Notes: generated by a model from the letters alone, not told the origin. DNA of 64,000 nucleotides from Fulvia fulva (GCF_020509005.1 NC_063022.1:3247398-3311397), one strand, 5' to 3'; shown: positions 1-11,267, numbered from the stretch's first letter. Numbers and translations are program-made.

Positions 1-2
1 CC

Positions 3-1196
3 GACACATCCTCCCTCTTCGATCCCCGCTACGATCTCCAGCAAGAATCCCCCAGAACATCCTTCGACGAGTACGAAGACGCTTCAGATACAGACTCTGG
101 CAACGAGAACTCGAATCTCATGGGACAGGGGAGATCAGATGATCTTGCGCCTCCTGCACCGCCGAAGCCGAAGAGTCGGGGACCGCAGACGGTGTCTTTT
201 GCGGAGTTTGAGGATTCCATACCGCAGGGGGTTCAGGGGAGAGCGGCGCAGGGTCAGGTGGTGAATGCGCATTTGACGGGGATATTGAGACCTTCTACGC
301 CAAGGTCTATGAGTGATTTGAATAAGCCGCTGCCTCCGCCGCCGAGGGAAGGGGCTGTGGCGGAGAGGGAGGGGAAGATGAGTAGGGATACTGTGGTTGC
401 TCACCAAGTCATTCCGGATGTCGATTCTAGGGAGAAGGAGGGAGGAAACAAGAAAGCTCCGGCACCACCTCCACCACCACCTTCACGGCGGAGACCAGGG
501 GAGACAGGGCGGCCGAGAAGTGCTTCAAATCTGTCTAACAACACCTTGGACTCTGTGCAGTCCGCGAACGTACCAGCACCTGCCCCAACGCTTACATCGC
601 AGCAGTCGAACGACTCTACCTCCAAACTTGCTCCGCCTCCACCTCCCTCAAGAAAAGCCCACGCCCCCTCACGTCCTTCCGGGCCATCTTCGAGTACAAA
701 CTCCCAAGATCCGTCCCCAAGCCACTCATCCAACGACATCCCCAAAGCGAAACCTCCTCCCCCACCACGACGACACCCTTCCAATTCAGGCAGTACCCAC
801 AGCACAAGTGGACCCAAACGCACGTCCGAATCACCGCGACCTACTACTCAACGTCCTGGCGATGCCTTTCTCGCAGTTTTCACATCCACCGGTACTTCCA
901 CGCCGCCTGCCCCACCTCCTCCGCCGAGGAGAGGGGGTTCGAAGCGCAGTAGTATGGATGGACCGCCGGACACTCTGGCGAGGAGGCTCAGTGCGGACCA
1001 TCGTGGCGGGAGGGGGTCGTTTGATAGTGAGAGGAGTGCAAGTATTGGGAGTTTACAGCAGGTCCCAGAGCCTGGGGAGGAGGATCATGCTGTGGTGAGC
1101 CCGCCGGCGGAGAATCAGAGGAATGTGTTGGCGGATATGGCGGCGTTTGAGGCTGAGATTGAGGCATTGAGGAGACGGGCTGAGGGGACGCGGTGA
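3..1196 (+). CDS. C-terminal part of a proline-rich, probably SH3-binding protein (5' end outside window)
   Basis: The frame is open from base 3, so the gene starts before the window; about 397 codons are visible and stop at TGA 1194-1196. The first methionine seen (base 120) is only internal. The protein is low complexity, with at least six poly-proline blocks (runs of 4-7 Pro next to Arg/Lys, such as PPPPPPSRRRPG and PPPPPRRGGSKR), many Ser/Thr, and a short acidic/charged helix at the end (AAFEAEIEALRRRAEG). Proline runs beside basic residues are typical SH3 or profilin ligands, as in actin-patch, polarity and phosphoinositide-phosphatase tails. No catalytic domain is in view, so the family cannot be named. 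The reading frame is sound; the function is inferred from composition only. Confidence 0.75.
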   Translation, partial: DTSSLFDPRYDLQQESPRTSFDEYEDASDTDSGNENSNLMGQGRSDDLAPPAPPKPKSRGPQTVSFAEFEDSIPQGVQGRAAQGQVVNAHLTGILRPSTPRSMSDLNKPLPPPPREGAVAEREGKMSRDTVVAHQVIPDVDSREKEGGNKKAPAPPPPPPSRRRPGETGRPRSASNLSNNTLDSVQSANVPAPAPTLTSQQSNDSTSKLAPPPPPSRKAHAPSRPSGPSSSTNSQDPSPSHSSNDIPKAKPPPPPRRHPSNSGSTHSTSGPKRTSESPRPTTQRPGDAFLAVFTSTGTSTPPAPPPPPRRGGSKRSSMDGPPDTLARRLSADHRGGRGSFDSERSASIGSLQQVPEPGEEDHAVVSPPAENQRNVLADMAAFEAEIEALRRRAEGTR

Positions 1197-1723
1197 ACTG
1201 TATGCAGCACTCGGGGCCGAACGTTCACGAGCAGCCCAGCAGCGCTCGAAAGCGCGATATCGCAGATCGAAAACGCTTCCAACGGAAGCCGCAATAGGCG
1301 ATGGATTAGCGCTGTATGAACGATAGCTGATTGAGCTGTTCAATTTGTCCTGTCCAGCAGCTGACGGCAGTCCAATCTCGCTATCTACAGCTGCGAAGCG
1401 AGCGGAGTCGTGCATGCGGTTGCACATGGCGATCGACAAAGCGTCGCCAAGTTCGGCGCAATTGGACAGCTGAAGCAGCTGTTATCGAAGCTGGAAAAGA
1501 TCACCCGGGCAGCGGTCGTACTCGTAACAATATTAACCACTTCAGCTACGTTCCACAAACTGCTGCGCGGGAAGGTGGACGGTAACGCAGTCGCTTAACT
1601 TCTTCACCCTGCACGTTTGGATCGCAGTGTGTACATCATCGATATCGACCGTGATAGCCAGCGATCGGACTCAGGCCCGCCGCGATCCTGGAGCTCAAAA
1701 CTGCTGTCCCAGAGGTCACGGCG
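1197..1723. other. Intergenic, no gene supported
   Basis: Only short overlapping reading frames are present, none resembling a known family. If the transporter downstream once had a first exon with an ATG, it should lie here. The frame leading into it is open back to base 1658, where it meets TAG 1655-1657, and has no ATG. Confidence 0.5.
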
Positions 1724-3408
1724 GTGCAAAGTTATGAAAGTGCAGTCAAGGTCAATGACCGCAAACTCGCGCACTTCGACATCGACCCGGTGGCCGAGAA
1801 GCAACTGCTCCGGAAACTGGATTTGAGGGTTGTGTCGGTGCTTTGGGTGCTCTTTCTGCTTGCGGTCTTGGATAGGACGGATATTGGTGCGTATCAGAAC
1901 AGAACGACATCAATGCCCTTGATCGGTCGAGGGTTGCTGATGTGAGTTTTGAATTCATAGGTAACGCACGCATCCAAGGCATGACGACCGAGCTCAATAG
2001 GCAAGGTGACGATTTCAATGTGGCGCTTTTCATCTTCTTCGTGCCCTACATGTATCCTCTTCGAAGTGCCGAGTAATATCAGTATCAAGCGGATCGCGCC
2101 TAGTACTTGGATCTCTCTGATCATGACGCTTTGGGGTATTGCGACGGTTGGGCAAGGTTTGATCCGTAATAATGCTGGATTGCAGGCGATGCGGTTCCTG
2201 CTTGGACTCTTTGAGGCTGGGTTCTCGCCGGGGTGTGTTTACTTGATCAGTATGTATTACAAGAGGTACGAGTTGCAGTGGCGGCTTAGTATCTTCTACA
2301 CTGGCTCTTTCATCGCTGGTGCGTCTAGTGGGTTGTTGGCTTATGCTATTGCGAAGATGGATGGGGTGGGAGGGTATGGTGATTGGAGTAAGACTAGGCT
2401 AATCTGTTCGTGAGGATGAAGCGAGGGCTGATAGTATTTAGGATGGATCTTCATCATCGAGGGACTCGCTACGACTATCGTTGGGATCGCGTGTAAATGG
2501 TTCGTCCCAGACTGGCCTGAGACTGTCACATGGCTCCACCGCGAGGAGAAGGAACTACTCACAGCCAGACTCGCTGCCGATGTAGCGGAGGCGAGGATGG
2601 ATCGGCTGGATAAACGGGCTGTTAAGAGGATCTTTAGCGACTGGAAGATCTGTCTTGGCATGCTGATGTATTTGGGTGTTGTCGATACTGATGTCTGCAA
2701 GCCAGTCTCATGATAACAGCCACTACATCGCGCCAGACTCACAACACGTTCACAGTTCTTCACACCCACAATCATAACCCAACTCGGCCACCGCGCCGAA
2801 CGCCCCCAACTCCTCTCAATCCCCATCTTCACCGTCGCAACCTTCTTCTGCCTCCTCACCGCCTACCTCACCGACCTTCTCCGCCACCGCTACACCTTCA
2901 CCCTCCTCGGCTGCCTCACCACCACGCTCGGCTACATCTTCCTCCTCCTCCTCTCCCAATCCCACATCCGTCCAATACTTCGCCATCTACCTGATCGTCA
3001 CGGGCGCCTACGTCACGCAGCCGGTGACGGTGGCGTGGATCAGTCATTGTATGGGAGGGCATTGTAAGCGCGCTGTGAGTATTGCGGTGATGATTGGGGT
3101 TGGGAATGGTGGGGGGGGGGGGGGTTGTGGCGAGTAATGTTTTTTTGCAGAGGGAGGCGCCGGGGTATGGGATGGGGTATGGGGTTAGTTTGGGGTTGGT
3201 GTGGGTTTGTGGTGTGAGTTGTGCGGCGCTTTTGGTGGGGGCGAGGTGGGAGAATGGGAGGAGGGATCGGTATATGAGGATTATCTTTATGGTAAAGCTG
3301 CCTGTCGTTGGAAATAAGCTGACAGTGGCTCGTTGTAGGGGAGAACGGGACTGGAGGGTTGATGAAGGTCAAGAGGATCGAGACAATTTGGGGGACGGTC
3401 ATCCATGA
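1724..3408 (+). pseudogene. Dal5/allantoate-permease-type MFS transporter, disrupted
   Basis: The translation follows the anion:cation symporter branch of the major facilitator superfamily. It has an N-terminal RKLDLR..SVLWVLFLLAVLDRTDIG segment, then FNVALFIFFVPY, ILFEVPSNI, an RFLLGLFEAGFSPG motif, a WIFIIEG helix, SFFTPTIITQLG and a late QREAPGYGMGYG segment. Introns are recognisable at 1887-1960, 2388-2441, near 2670-2756 and near 3262-3338. Four faults are visible. There is no ATG in the opening frame. The frame breaks between FFVPY and ILFEVP near 2050. A run of 14 G at 3111-3124 throws the conserved GNGGG/VVASNVF helix out of frame, where 13 would restore it. A TGA stands where the family's final Gly-Phe-Arg-aromatic tail would continue. 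A functional protein looks unlikely. The intended substrate would be a small organic anion such as allantoate, ureidosuccinate or a vitamin; this cannot be narrowed. Confidence 0.8.
3111..3124 (+). repeat. G14 homopolymer inside the transporter
   Basis: Fourteen consecutive G lie in the Gly-rich helix of the MFS gene. The run length is not compatible with the frame used on its 3' side. Either this is a real slippage mutation or a base-calling artefact. Confidence 0.95.
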
Positions 3409-3897
3409 TTTCGGTTTACGTACTGATCTTTAAGATAGCTTTCACATTTGAGGACAGTATGACGCTGCTCAAAGTACTGCATTGTATGCTTTCGTAGAGA
3501 CTGCAGATAGCGCCAAGCCTGACCCGAATCGCTAAAATCGGATAGAAGAGGTGCTAAGATAGGTGCCACGTTGCGCCACATGTCTCGAATAGCGTGCCAA
3601 CTCTATCAACATTGCGCTCACTAATTCAAGCATACCTTGATATTGACATGCCTGTCAACCCCGGGCTCTCCCCTTCCGACTGGACGACCACAGAAGCTGC
3701 CCTGGCTGCTCGCAAAGGGTGCCCTGTCTGAAACACGGCTTCAAAAGCTACATTCTACAGGCTACAGACCGAGCATGATGCCATGACAGCTACGTCAGGA
3801 GGTTCGACCAGGCACAACAAGCAGGAGTCACAACGATGCGACGAACCTCCGTCAACATGACCACTGCAGCCTACGTACAACACGAAACATACCCACA
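3409..3897. other. Intergenic, no gene supported
   Basis: The 489 bases between the transporter remnant and the next gene hold no coding pattern I can support. Base 3836 has an upstream ATG, but in a different frame from the gene that starts at 3898. Confidence 0.5.
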
Positions 3898-4750
3898 ATG
3901 GAAGACCGCCTACACGACGAAACCGCCCTCGACAGCCTCTCCATGGGCAAACTCCAATGCGACCCAGAAGACCTGCCCCAATACCTCTACCGCGTCCAAT
4001 ACCCCTCCTGCAACACCACCCTCACAGACGAAGGTCTCCACGCCTCCGACACAGATCCCATATCCGAAGACGACATCGCCACCTTTCGCCAATCAGTCGT
4101 AGACTTCTCTACGTGGAACCGTAACCACAAGACACCCTACATCTCGCTCTTCTCCAAGCGGGAGGTGGCCGAGGACTTTGCGCTCAAGAAGGCTGGGGAG
4201 ATCAAGGTGATTAAGATTGATACCTTCCGACTCCCGGGGAGTGCGCGAGTCTTCAAGTTGAGTTCGGTGATCAAGACGTTTGGGATTAAACCCGTGGGAA
4301 CGGCACAGATGAGTGAGGGCATATTCCTCTGTTTGCATCATGTACCAGCCAAGACGGTTTTGGAGGCGAAGACGAGGGATCAGGTTGAGCTTGGTAGGAC
4401 TGCCCCACTGTGTAAGGTCTTACATCCTCTCTCTCCTGCTAATCACATGGGCTTCAACAGACCGCTTCATAGAACAATACTGGTCCCACCACAAGCAAGG
4501 CTACGACGAGCAGAAATGGGAGCCGAAAGTCGTGATTGCGAGGGCTGCGAGTGTTGAAGGGAGGAGGCCGAGCTTGAAGCATAGGTTCTCTGTTAGACGT
4601 GGCATGTCGCAGAAGTTGGGGACGAAGTTGAGTATAAGGTCTGTGAAGACGGAAGAGAGTAGGACGGAGGCGGTGGATAGTAGGTGTATGGCTAGCTCCG
4701 GAGGGTGCAGTGATGCACATCATGTTGGATCAAAGAACGGGGGAGAATGA
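3898..4750 (+). CDS. DUF7587-like protein of unknown function
   Basis: Two exons, 3898-4411 and 4461-4750, joined by a 49-nt GTAAGG...CAG intron in consistent phase, give 267 aa. The N-terminal 150 residues read LYRVQYPS, then an all-helical stretch, PYISLFSKREVAEDFALKKAG and EIKVIKIDT. This order (an LYR/RV start, a PYIS-type block with helix, then a V.IDT strand) resembles the fungal DUF7587 domain, which is widespread and has no known activity. The C-terminal exon (RFIEQYWSHHKQGYDEQKWE onward) is Lys/Arg/Ser rich and probably disordered. No signal peptide or membrane segment is seen. The start at 3898 is preferred because the frame is clean; Met at 3944 is an alternative. Gene structure is fairly secure, the family assignment moderate. 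Confidence 0.6.
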
Positions 4751-4876
4751 TAAATCATGTCATGCTTTGCGGGCTTGAGAATGGTCATGTATCGGTAGTA
4801 TCTATTTGGAATTGTACGCTGGGTTGAGAAGTCTCTCTCGATGCTGTCCGTGGCATTCTATGCCTCATATTTTCCT

Positions 4877-4970
4877 CCTTCATGCGTATTCCCCTTCATG
4901 CGTATTCCCCTTCATGTGTATTCCCCTTCATGTGTTATTCCCCTTCATGTGTTATTCCCCTTCATGCGTC
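4877..4970 (+). repeat. Minisatellite of 16-17 bp units
   Basis: Six head-to-tail copies of a unit reading CCTTCATGYGT(T)ATTCC. The first three copies are 16 bp, the next two are 17 bp with one extra T, and the sixth is partial. It ends about 20 bp from the stop codon of the exonuclease gene on the opposite strand, so it lies in that gene's 3' region. Confidence 0.93.
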
Positions 4971-4988
4971 ACTTTCCCGCGTTTTCGT

Positions 4989-6272
4989 CTACGCCTGCAC
5001 AGCGCTATCCCTCCTACGCTCCTTCTTCACCTTCCTAACGTAAGCATGCTTCCACGCACTCGGCGGTGCAATCATATCATCCCAAGGCCAAACCGGCTCT
5101 CGTGCTCGACCAACTCGGCTGTGACTCTCCAGCTCTACCGCCTTCTGCCGCTCCTCATGGTAATGCGAATGCTCGCTGTAATACTGATACAGCATCGGCA
5201 TCATGAGCACATCCTGGGCGCAAGACTGACTCATCGCCACTGGCAATGGTCTCTCCTCCATTGCAGACTTCGCCAAGCCGTGCTTGACACGATATGAGAT
5301 GGCATCCTCAGCCGAAGATGCTACGGTTGGACGGTACTTGACGCCCGCTCTCTGGCCCTTGACCATTTGGAAGATGCGATGCATCTCGACAGCTCCCTCT
5401 TCCATTCCGACTTTGGCGCAGTGGCTTAGTACGTTGATCGAAATCTCTTCGTCTGGGGTTACATTCAGCTTGGACGTGAAAGCCGATTCGAGTCCGATGA
5501 GCTGCTTGCGATCTTTCTCTCTCTTGGTGATGATGTCCATAAGCTGAATGTCAAGAACGCCTGCGAGTTTGATATTGTAGTGGGCGTAGAGAGCGTCGCT
5601 GTCTTTGCGGCAGTCCCACATGCCTTTGACGACATTTCGAGCTTCCAGGATTGTCTTGAGGGTCACGTACTGGTTGTAACGACCCGTGCCAGTGGTTGTG
5701 ATGGCCGAGTCTTGCAGAGTCAGTAGATCGACGAGGTAAACTTCCCCGTTCTCTGGACAATGTATACTCAGCATCGTGACCGACCCATCACGACCGAGGT
5801 CCACACCTTCACAGTCAATATACAGCGCTGGCTCGCCGGATGCTGCGCGACAGATCGGGAGGATGTCGTTCAGCATGTCCGAAATAGCATCAGTCGTGTC
5901 AACCATCTTGGGAATCATCACGGGAATTTCATGTACGCGACCGAGCCTCTTCGCGGGAGCCTGGAAGTCCTGCTGCTCGATTCGGGAGTCCATGCCTCCC
6001 AACAGCTCCTGAAACTCTCCGAGGTTGAGCTGCTTCTCCAAGTCGTCCCTACCCATGTGATGATGCAGACTTTTGCGAAGTTGCATCAGAATCGAGAACG
6101 CCTGTGTTCGCATATCCATGAACTTGTCGAAGTTGGTTGAGGCATCGTTCTTGGGCGGCTTGAGGCCGAACTGCTTCATGAGGTCGTTGTATGCATCTCG
6201 AGTAGGCGACTCGGGTGCTTTGATGCTGATCGAGTCGCACTCGAGGGATGTGGTGATCGTCTGAGTGGCCAT
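4989..6272 (-). CDS. Egl/EXD1-like 3'-5' exonuclease-domain protein with altered active site
   Basis: One exon, 427 aa, starting MATQTITTSLECDS. The middle is a DEDD-type 3'-5' exonuclease fold of the egalitarian/EXD1 branch. Exo I is LYIDCEGVDLGRDGS (Asp and Glu at about residues 152-154), exo II is GMWDCRKDSDALY, and the exo III Asp is in SCAQDVLMMPMLYQYY. Active members carry Tyr-x3-Asp or His-x4-Asp in exo III. Here the Tyr position is Ser (S-C-A-Q-D), so the catalytic general base is missing while the four acidic residues remain. The first 110 residues are helical and charged, and the C-terminal 60 are basic (KKERRR). It may bind RNA without cutting it, as proposed for mammalian EXD1. 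No signal or membrane segment. Domain call is strong; loss of activity is inferred. Confidence 0.85.
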   Translation of the reverse strand: MATQTITTSLECDSISIKAPESPTRDAYNDLMKQFGLKPPKNDASTNFDKFMDMRTQAFSILMQLRKSLHHHMGRDDLEKQLNLGEFQELLGGMDSRIEQQDFQAPAKRLGRVHEIPVMIPKMVDTTDAISDMLNDILPICRAASGEPALYIDCEGVDLGRDGSVTMLSIHCPENGEVYLVDLLTLQDSAITTTGTGRYNQYVTLKTILEARNVVKGMWDCRKDSDALYAHYNIKLAGVLDIQLMDIITKREKDRKQLIGLESAFTSKLNVTPDEEISINVLSHCAKVGMEEGAVEMHRIFQMVKGQRAGVKYRPTVASSAEDAISYRVKHGLAKSAMEERPLPVAMSQSCAQDVLMMPMLYQYYSEHSHYHEERQKAVELESHSRVGRAREPVWPWDDMIAPPSAWKHAYVRKVKKERRRDSAVQA

Positions 6273-8530
6273 GATGTCGCTTGCTTATGTTGTGGAGATT
6301 CACACGGGCAGATCTAGCGTCAACATCGGTCGCTGGATTCTTGTGGTGTACGTGACAGAGTTGGTGTAGCTGCTGCGATGATGTGTCGGAGGATTGCATC
6401 TGCAAAAAATTTATAGTGGGAGGTGCTTGTTATAATCGTCCATTCACCTTGAGGACACAGCTCGTACATGCTGACCTATGCTAACGCTCCTGGTTGGGCC
6501 ATTGTTTCTTGGGAACTTGGTATCTACTTGTAGTCAGCAGCAGTCAGCGACCTCCAACATCACCGACTGTGCCAATCAGGACTTCATTAAGACCTGCGAT
6601 ATAATCAATATGGTAGGGAAGCGGGGACCTAGCTGAGTAAAATCCAGTCTATGTCACTGCCTGTGGACGTATTAAAGCTGGCACGTGATCGAGGTCCGTA
6701 TCAAGTAGAATCGATATGTTGATGGAATGGAATTTCACTGGAGAGAGCTTTACCAGTGACTTACGCATGCGATGACTGTGGCGTTGTGCCGCCTCCTTCG
6801 CAATACAAGTCTCATTGGATATGCGAATCACATCTCGGTCGCGGCTGCAGACCGAATGACGGCACCCGTCTAAGGATGACGAGTAGACATGTCGGCAGTC
6901 TGTCTCCCAGGCCAGTCCGACGGGAGTGATGCTCGCCAGAGAGAGGTGTTTGATTCGAGCTCAACACTTATCAGCTCTTGTTGCTCCGGATCTGCCACGG
7001 GTGACGAAGCCGATGTCCCTGAATGTGGTCGAAAACATGACCATCTTGCCGTGCCGTACGGTACAGCTGCAATGCGAGTGCATTGCGAAGTCGTAGTTTG
7101 GTGGCATCAGCTGATCTTTGGGCCTTTGCATGTCTTTACGGGCAACATTTTCGGGCGACTGGAACATTGTATGGTCAGCACATCAGCCAGGCCACATCAG
7201 CCAGGCCACGTCAACCGCAGCTGAATTTGACTGAACTCCTGACACACGCTCGATGAATAGGTTCTCATCCGTTCAAGCAGACAATAGAAGTCGTGATCGT
7301 TCGATTCAGACTGATGATGAACAAAGCCAACGGTGCAAAAATGCATCTTGGGCACGTCGAACTCCCGAACACCAGTAGCCAAGCAGCAGAGGCTCGGTCA
7401 CTTCCCGTCCATCGGCTGGCCACGTTGCAGGGCTTCAGATTATGCTGCTGCTTAGTGGTCTCAGGATGCCTTGGTTACCACGAAAGAACCTCCGACCATC
7501 AATCGATGGTCCTCATCGCGCACATATACCGATCATGATCGCGACATGAGGCATTTCCATACGTGCTCGAAGACATACGCCGAGAAGCACTATAAGTCTT
7601 GCGGATTGCGACACATTCTTGGGAACGATGCCATAATCCAGACATGATCCTCGGGTATCCTCGGTCATGGCCGGTCGAACTACCCCAGAGTGACAGAAAA
7701 TAGCTGCCTGTTGCTCAGTTCACCATCGCACAGGCCGCTGGCGTGCTGCACGTGGTGTGCTGTAACATGTTAAACCGGGTTTCAGAATCATCCAAGTGTT
7801 GCACCAGAGCACAATCCTCGTATATGCGGCTGTTACGTTTTTGGAAGGCAGTCGCCATCACGGTTGGGGTAGAGGAGCCGACCGAGTATGTTCCGATGTC
7901 GATTCGTCGAGAGCCAGATGTAAGCTGATAGCTCGAGACGAGCGTGCCTGCAGATAGTGTCATCCATATAGCGCCGATAGCTTCGCTCGCGACGCGGTCT
8001 GAAAAGAAGTGGGTACAAGCCTTGCAACGCCATTAGGCTGCTGCTTCAGCAGCAGTAGTCTTCTGGGCGTCTCAGTGGTAACGTCTTGGCTGGCTTAGCC
8101 ACGCTTCGAGGTGAGTTTGCCGATAACCAAGCCCTCTCAGTTGGGTGCATGTGTTGCATTCGCTGTCAAGAGTGAGCAGCGGAGTCGTGTGTGAGTTGAT
8201 GTCTTCTTCGCATATCCGTATAGACGGAATTGTTTCTCCAAGAATCCACCTTGCATCAAGATCGCATCCGGGGCATCTGCAGATGTGAAGTCGAAAAGAA
8301 GGCCCACAGCCCAGAACATTCCTTGCGAGCATACCCCGGGGGTCTCGGAGAGGCCTGGTACAAAGTCGGATCGACACCAGGACCTTGCTCATATCGTAGC
8401 GCTGACCAGGGCGTGAGCCGAACCCTGCTGTGGACGACTGTGGCCTTCGACGTCGCTTCTAGTTTCAAGAACAAGGCGCTACGTTTCCGTTGACGCGACG
8501 ACACCACTGACCCATGATGGAGCATAAATT
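6273..8530. other. Long gene-poor stretch
   Basis: About 2.3 kb with only short overlapping frames of arbitrary composition on both strands. A small duplication of ATCAGCCAGGCCAC is seen near 7180-7210. I find no domain, RNA gene or array here. The first 150 bases probably include the promoter and leader of the exonuclease gene. Confidence 0.5.
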
Positions 8531-8826
8531 CTATGGGCAGACCCCATTTTCGACTACGGGCAGACCCAATCTTATGTAATTAATCAAGCTTTGAGGACTT
8601 AACTTTGCACCTGCCCGCCCGGCGAGGGCTGATAGCCCTCTGTTTCTCGTAGCCGAAGCAAACCTAAGAGGGACCTAAGGTAGGAGGGGCCCCCGAAGGG
8701 AGGGCGGATCTCTTGGGAGGCCCCAGGTGCAGCGGAGGGCTAGGGGGTGGGGATGTAGTTTGATGGACTTTGATTGATTACATCAGCTTGGGTCTGCCCG
8801 TAGTCGAAAATGGGGTCTGGCCATAG
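8531..8826. mobile_element. MITE with 39-bp terminal inverted repeats and TA flanks
   Basis: Bases 8531-8569 (CTATGGGCAGACCCCATTTT...) are the reverse complement of 8788-8826 with one mismatch, and weaker similarity continues about 20 bp further inward (ATGTAATYAATCAA). If the duplicated TA within CTATGG/CCATAG is taken as the target site, the ends begin TGGSCAGACCCC, the pattern of a Tc1/mariner-type element. The 220-bp interior is GC-rich and has no coding capacity. The total of about 296 bp fits a non-autonomous miniature element. Within each end GGCAGACCC occurs twice, about 20 bp apart. Confidence 0.85.
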
Positions 8827-11267
8827 ACCGTGTGATGATGGAGATGCAATCAATAGTCCGTCGGCTTGGGCAGCCACTCCTCCAAGACTGTCGCTGTGCG
8901 GACACCCGACCGGAGTGCGCCGTGTATCCACGAATGGGCAGCGACGACGCCGACCTGAACGGCCGTTGTCATCGCTGCCGCTGTGGAATGAGGCCGCCAA
9001 ATCCCGACAGTCTGCCCAGCTTCGCTCCAATACTGCCCAGACTTTCTCGTCGCCACGTACGAAATCACCCACCAAGTATAATATCGGCGCTTTCGAGTCA
9101 TTACTGGCCCGAAGAGACTGAACAGTCGTGAGAACGGTACCTGTCTTTGGCAAGACTGCTTGGCTTGCTTATAGGATGACGATCGTCCCGGCCGTCGCTT
9201 GTGAGTCTTGTATACGGTACCTGGTCGGCTGAGTCTTGGTCATCTTGGTGATCTTGGAAATGGCGAAAGAGTCGGAGATGGAGCATGGCCGACTGCACCG
9301 ACTGTCATCGAGCTGCGCTTGTGCATGAATGCTGGTTAACAGGTCAGAGTCGCGCATGAAAGACATAAACAGGCCAGGTGTTGTTCATCGAGATCGCGAA
9401 GGCTCTGATCGTGACGGCCTTGAATGGCCAAGCACCATGGAGAATCAACAAGACTCGGACTGAGACCGAAACAGGCATTGCAAGACATCGTGGCCGTTCC
9501 GGGGAGCAGAATCATAGAGGTGGAAGATCGGTTCGGTACCTGTTTTACCATCTCGGCACCTGCCATAGTTGTTATACCATCAAGCTGATGAGTCGCCCAG
9601 TCCACATACGTGTCGCTATGGCGATGAAGGTTTACGATATTCATCTGCGGAGGTTAGCATGCCTAGCAGGTGGGATATCGTACAATCTCGATATGTCGAG
9701 CGAGCAAGCAACCTCCCGGAAGCTCTGTCGGATGTGAAGAAACTGTGGCGAGCCGATGGCACTGAATATTGCCAAGTGGTTGGCAAGCCCCACTGTCAGA
9801 TGGTGATGACCATTAAGTCCAGCGATAGTCCTCGTGCGTTGTCGGCGGAGTGGGACGGACCTCCTTTGATACCTGGAATATGGCAAACACGTGCGATGGC
9901 CATACCATTGTGACTGAGACATCGCGATGTCGATGTTTGACGGGCAACCTGTGGCGGAAGCCGACATGATCGCGGGCTGTCGATGACCGCGAGCTACCGG
10001 ATTTGAACTTATCCGCGTTACAGCTCCACACACCCCGTCGTCTCCGCCCCTCCCCCACGTCCGCCAAGAGCGAGCTGCACCTCTCTCCTTTCTTGCACTC
10101 CTCTCTTTCGGGTGCTTTTGCGGCACCGCCGAGCGTGCCTGTAGCACGTCAAGACTGCATGGCACAGGCCGTCGGCGTGATTGGTGTATCTGGAGATATG
10201 AACAAGCGGATGAATGCCAGCGTGCGTCCAGCACAGAACTCAGCCACAATCTGTACCTGCAAGCTAGAGATTGTGGGTATACTCTAGTGCTCCTTTAGCT
10301 TGGCATGCAGTGTATGCTTATGTTCACCATCATGCTCGTATCGAGGACGCCCGTAGGCTTTGATGGGCGATGCAGGAGCGTCGTGGACATGAGGGACGAT
10401 CTTGGTGGCTGTATCCTTGGCTCGGCTCCTCCAGTGTCATCGACAGCAAACAGCGCAGCTCCTCAAAGAGGCTCGCAAACGAAAGTCCCGAATCCGAGGA
10501 TCGCACTGCATGAGATCTACATCTTGGAACCCACCTCTTGGGATAAAGTGAGCGCAGAGCCATCAGATAAGTGAGCAAATCGCCGAAACCTTGCTGTTTC
10601 AAGTGGATTCCGAGCGGTCTCGCTGGCGGTGACGCCCGTGGAGCACGAGGGCTTGGGTGTAGGACAACGTGGTCGGGAGTGGTGCTCGGCGTTGACAGCG
10701 GGATGTAACGGTGGTGGCTATGCGACCTCTTAGCCGCGGGGGAGGTAACCCGTTCGTCTTTGGAGCCTGATCAGATGGTCTCGGCAGTATGTGACGTGCC
10801 CCACAAGCCGGTCTTGCGTATGCGTGATGGCCATGGTTGCACTACAGTGGTGGGAATGAGGTCTGTAACGCGCGGCCGCCGGAGTGAACCACAACGTCGG
10901 TGAATGAGGATCAAGTCAGAGGCGGAAGACAGTGGGGTGTGCAGTGTTGATATCGACCGTTCATTCCCTGATAGCTTACAAACTGTTGTGTAGTCACTGG
11001 AGAGTAGCGTCTCATCGATATCAAGTATCTCTATCGCCATGCCTCCATAAATGCTGCACTCATGTCATAACCCTCCGTATCCATGCCCTGAACAGCGTCC
11101 TGAACGCCATTGCGATGCGACTCCACTCCGGAAACCTGCGTCAAGTGGACGTAGGATGGGCCGTCTCTGATAACATCTTTCTATAACAATCCCGTCCCAA
11201 ACGCCTCGCCAGAGAGCTTAGTACCAAATGCAGGAAACACAAATGCGTAGCAACGTGGTGAATGCGC
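8827..11267. other. Long gene-poor stretch
   Basis: About 2.4 kb without a convincing gene. The longest frames have biased, family-less composition and overlap one another on both strands, as expected of non-coding DNA of moderate GC. The last 50-100 bases are the 3' flank of the transporter on the minus strand. Confidence 0.5.

Noticed and set aside
3075..3151. Apparent intron GTGAGT...TTTTTTGCAG over the G14 run
   Set aside because: Splicing it out would delete the conserved GNGGG/ASNVF helix of the transporter, so a frameshift is the better reading.
9641..10249. 202-codon minus-strand frame
   Set aside because: Arg/Ser/His-rich random-looking composition, overlapped by equally long frames; no domain pattern.
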